Shown: positions 57,316-64,000 of the stretch, piece after piece
How positions within the stretch are numbered: the first letter of the stretch is position 1
Layout of the letters: each line of letters starts with the position of its first letter
NCBI GenBank assembly: GCA_023079485.1
Contig: CM041098.1
Location: 930,001-994,000 of the forward strand
Source: Archilochus colubris
Taxonomy: Eukaryota > Chordata > Aves > Apodiformes > Trochilidae
DNA length: 64,000 nucleotides
Reading direction: 5' to 3'
The notes under the pieces: model-generated
Told to the model about the DNA's origin: nothing
The model's input: only the letters and a program-made list of their open reading frames with translations
Databases searched by the model: none
Made by a program: the position numbers and the translations under genes

Positions 57316-58307
57316 GAGAGAGATAAAATGGGTAATTATTACTAGAACTCATTGATTTGCAGCCGCTGGGGACTCGTAAAGGTCTGATTTATGTTGCAGC
57401 AAGCTGTGGCCTAGATCCATCACTTCCACACTGGAGGAGCTGGGGGAACCCCAGCGCTGCAAAATGTTTTGCCATTGTTCAGGTATTTCAGGCTGTCACA
57501 CAAAAAGCAAATGCAAGTGGCAAGGAAAGGTGGTGCTGATGGGGGCTCCAGTTCCTCCTGTTTGTCTTCGTCCTTGATCCCTCTGGCCCAGGCCAGGAGC
57601 TGGGAGCTGTTCCTTTCCTCGATGACCTTCTCTGGAAAGATGTAGTGTTGAACTTCTGTCCTGCAGGATTTTTTTTTCTTTGTATTTTATTTGCAAAGAA
57701 ATATTTAGATAGAACCTTTGAAAGAGAGGGAAAAGAGTCTTAAAATTGCTGCAAGACTCATAATAGCAAACTAGATCCTGCATAGGATGCTTTAGAACAG
57801 TCTTGTTGCAGCTTTCTCCTCCAGGATGACACCAAGGCTTCTAACTCAACTCAGGTTCTTGTTGCTTTTTTTTTTTTTTCTTCTCCACAGTAAAATGTCA
57901 CTTTTTGTAGGTTCCCTTCTCTTCTGTTTGCCCAGCTCTGCTGCTGCCTGCTCCTGGGTTTGCTCTTTGCCATGCAAGACTTCACAAAATATGTTGGGGT
58001 TCTCGGGTGGCAGAGGCTCTGTGTGCAAGTTATCCCAATGTTGTTCTGCATTCAAAGATGGAGCTTGTTCTTATTTCACTTCAGTCTTCCTCTTCACAAC
58101 AATCTTTTTATGACCACAGAGCAACACTGACTGCCCTGATCATCCCCTCTGTGCAGGGGAGCTCCTCAGGCACAGCAAGCAGGGACTTGATGGTTCATGG
58201 CTTTTCCTCACAGCCCCATTGCTGCCTTAGGGAGCTCTTAAAATCTGCTGTGTCCTCTGTTAACACTCTGAGAGATCACTTGCAGCTTCTTTAATTGCTC
58301 TTCTCAT

Positions 58308-58650
58308 TAGGGTGTTCACCCAACTGCTGGATAGGCTGAGAGATTTGGGACTGGAGAAGGCTGTAGGGAGACCTCAGAGCACCTTCCAGTGCCTGAAGGG
58401 GCTCCAGGAAAGCTGGGGAGGGACTTGGGACAAGGGCCTGGAGGGATGGGATGAGGGGGAAGGGTTTCCAGCTGTGGGAGAGGAGATGGGAGGGAGAAAT
58501 TCCTTGGTGTGAGGGTGCTGAGCCCCTGGGTGCCCAGGTTGCCCCCAGAAGCTGTGGCTGCCCCATCCCTGGCAGTGTTGAAGGTTGGATGGGGCTTGGA
58601 GCACCCTGGGCTGGGGGAGGTGTCCCTGACCATGGCAGGGGGAGCACTGG
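58308..58650 (+). mobile_element. CR1 LINE 3'-end fragment (sense, songbird type)
   Basis: The blocks acttgggacaagggcctgga, cccagaagctgtggctgccc, tggcagtgttgaaggttgga and ggtgtccctgaccatggcag run in the order found in passerine CR1 3' ends. The extreme 3' end is lost. Confidence 0.85.
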
Positions 58651-61355
58651 ATGGAGCAGAGGGAGGAGGGGGTCCTGAGCATCAGGCGGGGCCGGAGGGA
58701 GCTGCCCCATCGGCCCTGGCCCCCCGCAGGCTCGGGGAGCTCTCTGTGTGGGGAGCTGGGGGTGCTGGGGGCTCAGCACGGAGCAGCAGTGGGCTCTGCT
58801 GGTGGAGGTGGCCAACTGCAGGCAGCAGGGCAGGGGCAATTCTGCCTCCCTCCAGCATCGGTGGGAACGCAGCCGGGGTGAGCTTGGGGCTGGGGGGCAA
58901 GGAAGGCAAGGCCGGGTGTGTGAGGAGACACGGAGAAGTCGTCACTGTGTGTGGGGTTTTTCTAATTTATTTTTTCTCGTTTTTTTTTGTTTTTCGTTGT
59001 GGATTTGGTTTTTAGCCAGCTCAGAGCGTGTGTCAACACAAAAAGTGCTGCAGGAACTTGTAGCTGGAGGACAAATTTCTCCTCTCTGGGTGGTCACCCC
59101 CCGTTAGATCAAGTCTTACTCGTGCAGTGGGGCTGCTCTGCAGGGCTGGTGAGCATGTGGTGCCTTGGCTGCAGCTCTGCACCCCTGGGAGGCTGGGGTG
59201 TCTCGTGTGGCTCTGTCTTTGCTCTGGAGAGCAGCTGAGCTTTGGAGGAGCCAGGTTTTCCCTCCAGTAAATAGCTTTTACATCTGCTTGTGGTGCTGAC
59301 ACCACCACACAGGAGCTGAAGAATGCTACTGCAATAATTGAACAGAGCTTGTGCTCTTTCTGAGCTTTAAATGTAAGGTTTTAGATGCAGACAACCCCCT
59401 AGGGGGCAAACATTGATCTTAATTTACTGTCTATGCTCTTGGCAAGCCTCAACTCCACCACATTTTTCTGTCCTGTTTTCTTTCTCAGCATCCCTTGGCC
59501 CATCTTCCCGAGGTATGGTTGGCAGCAGCTCCCTGATGCTCTGCAGTGCCCTGGTACTGTCCTGACTGCCACCTGCTGGTGTCCTGACAGCGTGGGTCAC
59601 AGGTCTGCTCACCAGGGATTTTTTCCTGAAGAAGCAGCCTGATAATGAAGGCATTAGCTCCTCCAGCTCCTTTTTTCCTGGGTGGTCCAGATCTGTCACC
59701 AGTGCTGGTACCTGTACCGTGTATGTGTGGGGACAGTGCTTGGGAGGGGTCACAGCCCTTGACTCAGGGACTGTGACTTATCCCAGCCCCGAGACTGTCA
59801 CATCAGCTTTTCCCTGTGGTGGTTGAGCAAACTGGGGCTTAAAATGGGGGGGAAAAAGGAGCAGTTTGGGGCTGCAGAAGCTTCCAGGAGCATCATCCCG
59901 CAAGCGAGTGGAACAGGGGCACCAATGGGTGCTGCTGTTTTGGGGAATAGATCTCCTGGCACATCAGTGGTGGGTTAAATGTGGGGCAGTTGGTGAGGTT
60001 GGCTTGTTCTGATGGACTTGGAAGCTGATGGGTGAAGGATGTGCCTTGCAGGGCTCTTTGAGGAGATCCCCACTGTTCTCAAGCATATTTATTCCCTTTC
60101 CCTGGTGATCTTTCAGTGCAGTTCTTCTAGTCTTTTCCATCCCTCATAAGGAAAGGTATAAAAAAAGGTGAGGTGGAAGGGTGAGATTCCCCCCCAGAGT
60201 GGGGAAGCAGCCTTCCCACCTGAAACCAGGGTACAGTCATCAGCTTCTCCACTTGCAACTCCACAAGCAGCTGGGGAGCAGGACAGGATCCCTCCAGGAG
60301 AGGAGCATCCCTCCAGGAGCACCCCAAGGGCTGGCTTTGCTCTGCTGAGGAGAAAGTGAGCACAAAGCAGGGAAATAACTTGGCAGAGGTCACCTAGAGC
60401 TGGGGCTGAGCCCAGGAGTAGCACCAGCAGCTCCTGCCACAGCTGAGCTGCCCTGTCCCTTCCTCCCGGTGTGACACATGGTGGCAGTTATCCACCCAGG
60501 GTGAAATAGCAGGTCAGCACTGGGGTTTGGTTTCGTTTGGTTTTGGTGTTCATTTTGGCATTTAAATTTATCAAAGTAAAGTGCTGAGAGCAGGTGATGG
60601 GAAAATCTGAGCTGAGAGAGGGGGCAAGATATGGAGGGCATGAGGTTGCCCAGTGAGGCTGGAAAAGCAGGAGGAGAGGGGCAAGGAGGGCACAGGACAC
60701 CAGTGGCAGCCACTGGGCTGGTGGAGGCCACCTGGGAGATGTGGGAACCAAGGCAAAGGTGCTGTGGATGGTGGGACTCAAACCCCACCATGAGGATGCT
60801 CTGCTTTGTGTAACAGCCAAGGAAATTTCTGCTGTGATCTTCCCTATCCCTAATGCCTTCAGTTGTCTCAAGATCCAAAATACAGCATAAGGAAAAAAAG
60901 GGATTTGGTGGTGCAGAATCCATGCTGGGTGAGCAGTGACACTGAGGAAATGAAAGCAGAGCTGAGCTGGGGATAGCATGTGTGCCAAGGTGGAGGGAGT
61001 TGGCCAGGATGGACGGATGTAGGGGATGGGGAGAGGCCTGGCAGGACACAGCTGGCATCTGCCAGAGCCTCCTTTCTTCCCCTGCAGCCACCCGCCTGTG
61101 TTTGAGGTGGCAGCTCTCCCAGTGATTCATTAGCTGGTGGTGGGGTGTCCAGATGCCAAGGGAGCAGTGACAGAATCCAAAGCCATGTGCTGGCAGAGGT
61201 GACTTGGGGGCGTTGCCCTCCAAACCGGCAGCAAAAGGGAGAGCAAGGAACAGGGATTACACTCTGGGTTTAGGCAGAATGAGAACAGGACTTCCCAGAG
61301 GGAAGTCTGACAGCGTGGGGAACAAGCCTTTGGGGGCAGTGCAAGACCAGGAGTC

Positions 61356-61376
61356 CATCATCATCATCATCATCAT
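61356..61376. repeat. (CAT)7 microsatellite
   Basis: Seven perfect CAT/ATC units lie about 0.55 kb upstream of the PCDH12 start codon. Confidence 0.95.
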
Positions 61377-61903
61377 CGCTGGTCCTTGCAGACACCCCCC
61401 TGAAGGACACACAAAGCTTTGCAGAGGGGTTGGAGGCTGCGGGCAGGATTTGCACCTTTTATAAAACACATTTTGCAGGTGCCAGCAGCCACGGTCCCTG
61501 CAGGATGGAAAGCCAGGGTACCTCCACACCCCTCTTCCACTTGGGAAACCTGCCGCCCCCTGCGCCCCCCCATCCCACCCAGGCATTGTACCAGCCCGGT
61601 CCTCCCTTTTCCTGTAGGTGGGGTTTCCATAGGAAACACAGCTGGTCCACCTCCTGGCCCGGCTGGACACAGCTCCGGGCTGAAGCCGTGGTGGTGGTGG
61701 CTGTTCCCCTCTGCTCCGGGCTGAGCACTTCAGCCCGGGGAGCCACTGGCTCTCCTGGCCACCCCTGGCCATGGCAGGGCAGGGGACAACCACTGGACTT
61801 GCTGGTGATTTCTCCTCCTTTCCAGCCCGAGGCCGGTGCCTATGAGACTTGGCTATGGGAGAGGGTGCCGGGGGCTTGGGATTGCTGTGAGGACCGCTCA
61901 GGG

Positions 61904-64000
61904 ATGGGGGGGCAGCCGTGCCGGGGTGGTGGGGTGGTGGGCTCGGCCAGCAGCGTGCTGCTGCTGGGCTGCTCTGCTCTCCACCTGCCAGCCCTGTGGT
62001 GGTACCTCTGCCTCTGCACCGATGCCCAGGAGGTGGCCACCTTCACGGTGCAGTACCGGGTGCTGGAGGAAGTGCCACCTGGAACGGTGATAGGGACACT
62101 GGCCCAGCACTTGGAAGGGGATGAGAGCGGAGAAACGGCCGACACCTTCCAGCTGATGGAGACCCCAGGGAGGTTCCCACTGCATGTGGGGAGTGGAGAC
62201 GGGGTGCTCAGCACGGCCGGGCGGGTGGACAGGGAGCAGCTGTGCCGGCACAGTGATCCCTGCTGGGTCTCGTTCGACGTGCTGGCTGCCCGAAACCTGG
62301 CTCTCATTCACGTGGAGGTCCAAGTGCTGGACATCAACGACCACGCACCCCGGTTCCCCACGCCCCAGCTGGAGCTGGAGATGTCGGAGAGCGCGTCCCT
62401 GCAGACCCGGATCCCTCTGGACCGAGCTCTGGATGCTGACGCCGGCCCCAACGCCCGGTGCTCCTACGCCCTCTCCAGCAGTGAGCACTTTGCTCTGGAG
62501 GTGATCTCCAGCTCTGATGGGACCAGGCACGCGGAGCTGGTGGTGGTTAAAGAAGTGGACCGGGAGCTGCACTCCTCCTTTGACCTTGTCCTGACAGCCA
62601 CTGACCAGGGGGAGCCGCCCAAATCAGGTACTGCTTTAATTAAAGTCATTGTCCTTGACTCCAATGATAACAGCCCCATCTTTGCAGAGAGCTCTTTGAC
62701 AGTAGAAGTTTGGGAGGATGCTCTGCCCGGGACCCTCCTTGTGACAGTCACAGCCACTGACCCCGACCAGGGCCCCAATGGGGAGATCGAGTACAGCCTG
62801 AGCAGGCACGCTCCTCCGGAGGTGCTGAGCGCCTTTGCCATCGATGCCCGCACAGGCAGCCTCAGCCTGAGGCACCCACTGGACTACGAGGAGACCCACA
62901 CCTACGAGCTGGACGTGCAAGCTCGGGACCTGGGGGCCAACCCCATCCCAGCACACTGCAAGATCCTGATCAAAGTCCTGGATGTCAATGACAACGCTCC
63001 CGAGGTCCACGTCACCTGGGCTGCTCGGACACCTGTGCTCTCTGAAGCCCTCCCCAAAGACAGTTTTGTGGCTCTGGTGACAGCCAGTGACCCCGATTCG
63101 GGCAGCAACGGGCAGGTGCATTGCTCCCTCAGCCAAGGGTATGAGCACTTCAGGCTGAAGAAGACCAACAGCCACAGCTACGTGCTGATGACCAATGCCA
63201 CGCTGGACAGGGAGCTGCAGGATGAGTACAACCTGACGCTGGTGGTGCGGGACCACGGAGACCTCTCCCTGGCTGTGCTGAAGCACCTCACTATCTGCAT
63301 CAGTGATGTCAATGACAATGCCCCATCCTTCGAGAAGGCCACCTATGAGGTTGCTGTTGCTGAGAACAGTGAAGCACCTGCCTTCCTGCTCACCATCCAG
63401 GCCACTGACCCTGATCTGGGTTTCAATGGGAAAATCACCTACAGCATCCCAGACTCCTCCACTTTGGGTCTGGTTTCGATTGACCCCATCACCGGGGACA
63501 TTTTTGCCCTCCAAGCTTTTGATTACGAGCAGATGAGCAGCCTGGAGTTCCTGGTGACTGCAGAGGATGGTGGTTACCCCAAGCTGGCATCCAACATCAC
63601 CATCAGGGTGGCTGTGCTCGACCAGAACGACAACGCTCCCGTCATCACTGCACCGGCACTGGTGGGAGGTGCAGCCACCCTCTCCATCCTGGTCAGCGAG
63701 GAGACAGGGTGCTTCTGGGTGGCCCCTGGGAATGGGAGCTCCCAAGGGATGGCAGCAGTGACCAATGCAACGCTCGCATCATGTGCCAGTCCTCCCTTCC
63801 TCTTCATCATCTCAGCCAGGGACGTGGACTCTGGCACCAACGGGGCTCTCCGGTATGATCTGGTAGGTGGGGATGACTCCGGGCTCTTCATCCTACACCC
63901 TCTCTTGGGGCAGGTCTTCCTCAACACCACCAACGCCAGCAGCCTGGCGGGAAGCGAGCAGGAGCTGGTGGTCCGAGTGAGCGATGGGGGGAACGTGCCC
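61904..64000 (+). CDS. PCDH12: PCDH12 (VE-cadherin-2), N-terminal 699 codons, cut by the window end
   Basis: This is an endothelial, trophoblast and mesangial protocadherin mediating homophilic adhesion. It belongs to the non-clustered delta-type family, but without catenin binding. The frame is open from ATG 61904 to the window edge, as expected for the large first exon. A signal peptide is plausible (SVLLLGCSALHLPALWW, cleavage before QEVATF). Cadherin repeats EC1-EC5 and part of EC6 are marked by the calcium-binding linkers VLDINDHAP, VLDSNDNSP, VLDVNDNAP, ISDVNDNAP and VLDQNDNAP. Segments such as ALIHVEVQVLDINDH, ESASLQTRIPLDRALD, PNPIPAHCK-type ANPIPAHCKILIKVLDVND and SEALPKDSF identify PCDH12 rather than the clustered protocadherins. 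The frame remains open upstream of 61904 without an earlier in-frame Met that I can see, so this Met is preferred. Confidence 0.93.
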   Translation, partial: MGGQPCRGGGVVGSASSVLLLGCSALHLPALWWYLCLCTDAQEVATFTVQYRVLEEVPPGTVIGTLAQHLEGDESGETADTFQLMETPGRFPLHVGSGDGVLSTAGRVDREQLCRHSDPCWVSFDVLAARNLALIHVEVQVLDINDHAPRFPTPQLELEMSESASLQTRIPLDRALDADAGPNARCSYALSSSEHFALEVISSSDGTRHAELVVVKEVDRELHSSFDLVLTATDQGEPPKSGTALIKVIVLDSNDNSPIFAESSLTVEVWEDALPGTLLVTVTATDPDQGPNGEIEYSLSRHAPPEVLSAFAIDARTGSLSLRHPLDYEETHTYELDVQARDLGANPIPAHCKILIKVLDVNDNAPEVHVTWAARTPVLSEALPKDSFVALVTASDPDSGSNGQVHCSLSQGYEHFRLKKTNSHSYVLMTNATLDRELQDEYNLTLVVRDHGDLSLAVLKHLTICISDVNDNAPSFEKATYEVAVAENSEAPAFLLTIQATDPDLGFNGKITYSIPDSSTLGLVSIDPITGDIFALQAFDYEQMSSLEFLVTAEDGGYPKLASNITIRVAVLDQNDNAPVITAPALVGGAATLSILVSEETGCFWVAPGNGSSQGMAAVTNATLASCASPPFLFIISARDVDSGTNGALRYDLVGGDDSGLFILHPLLGQVFLNTTNASSLAGSEQELVVRVSDGGNVP

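Larger units (their letters stand above)
57340..61800. other. Spacer between the SMIM33-like gene and PCDH12
   Basis: I see no exon of STING1 or any other recognisable gene on either strand. The interval contains a CR1 fragment at 58.3 kb, homopolymer runs near 57,868 and 58,981, and a (CAT)n microsatellite at 61.36 kb. The last kilobase should include the PCDH12 promoter; ttttataaaac near 61,457 is a possible TATA-like element. Confidence 0.6.

Overview
The window is vertebrate nuclear DNA: large introns, GT-AG splice sites, CpG-island promoters and AATAAA signals. It is most likely from a bird, probably a songbird, because three LINE fragments have the CR1 3' end typical of avian genomes. 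The gene order is that of human 5q31.2: PAIP2 (+), SLC23A1 (-), MZB1 (-), PROB1 (-), DNAJC18 (-), ECSCR (-), a SMIM33-like gene (+), then PCDH12 (+, cut by the window end). I rebuilt exon coordinates by following reading frame, splice sites and phase. Every multi-exon model listed closes in phase at a length close to its mammalian counterpart, except DNAJC18, which is shorter at the N-terminus.

Layout. 1-6.2 kb: PAIP2 (127 aa) with an AT-rich 3'UTR; its first coding intron has a GC-AG donor. 7.6-22.2 kb: a GC-rich block of compact genes on the minus strand. It holds SLC23A1 (15 coding exons, 597 aa), MZB1 (4 exons, 194 aa), single-exon PROB1 (1,598 aa, with 32 tandem 13-residue FG-containing repeats), and a CpG island preceding an unrecognised candidate small gene. 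22.2-36.1 kb: DNAJC18 (7 exons, 296 aa) with a long 3'UTR and minisatellites at its 5' end. 36-53.3 kb: an ancient MIR fragment and ECSCR (10 coding exons, 218 aa) over about 15 kb. 53.3-64 kb: CR1 fragments, the SMIM33-like membrane protein and the start of PCDH12.

The genes do not form one pathway. They cover translation control (PAIP2), ascorbate uptake (SLC23A1), antibody folding in plasma cells (MZB1), an ER J-protein (DNAJC18) and two endothelial surface proteins (ECSCR, PCDH12). ECSCR and PCDH12 are close neighbours here but well apart in human, and I found no STING1 between them.

The best candidates for something undescribed are two. One is the minus-strand gene at 20.94-21.62 kb, which occupies the position of mammalian SPATA24 but does not resemble it. 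The other is the nucleoporin-like FG repeat array inside this species' PROB1. Nothing here was checked against a database; gene identities rest on recalled family sequences and on synteny.
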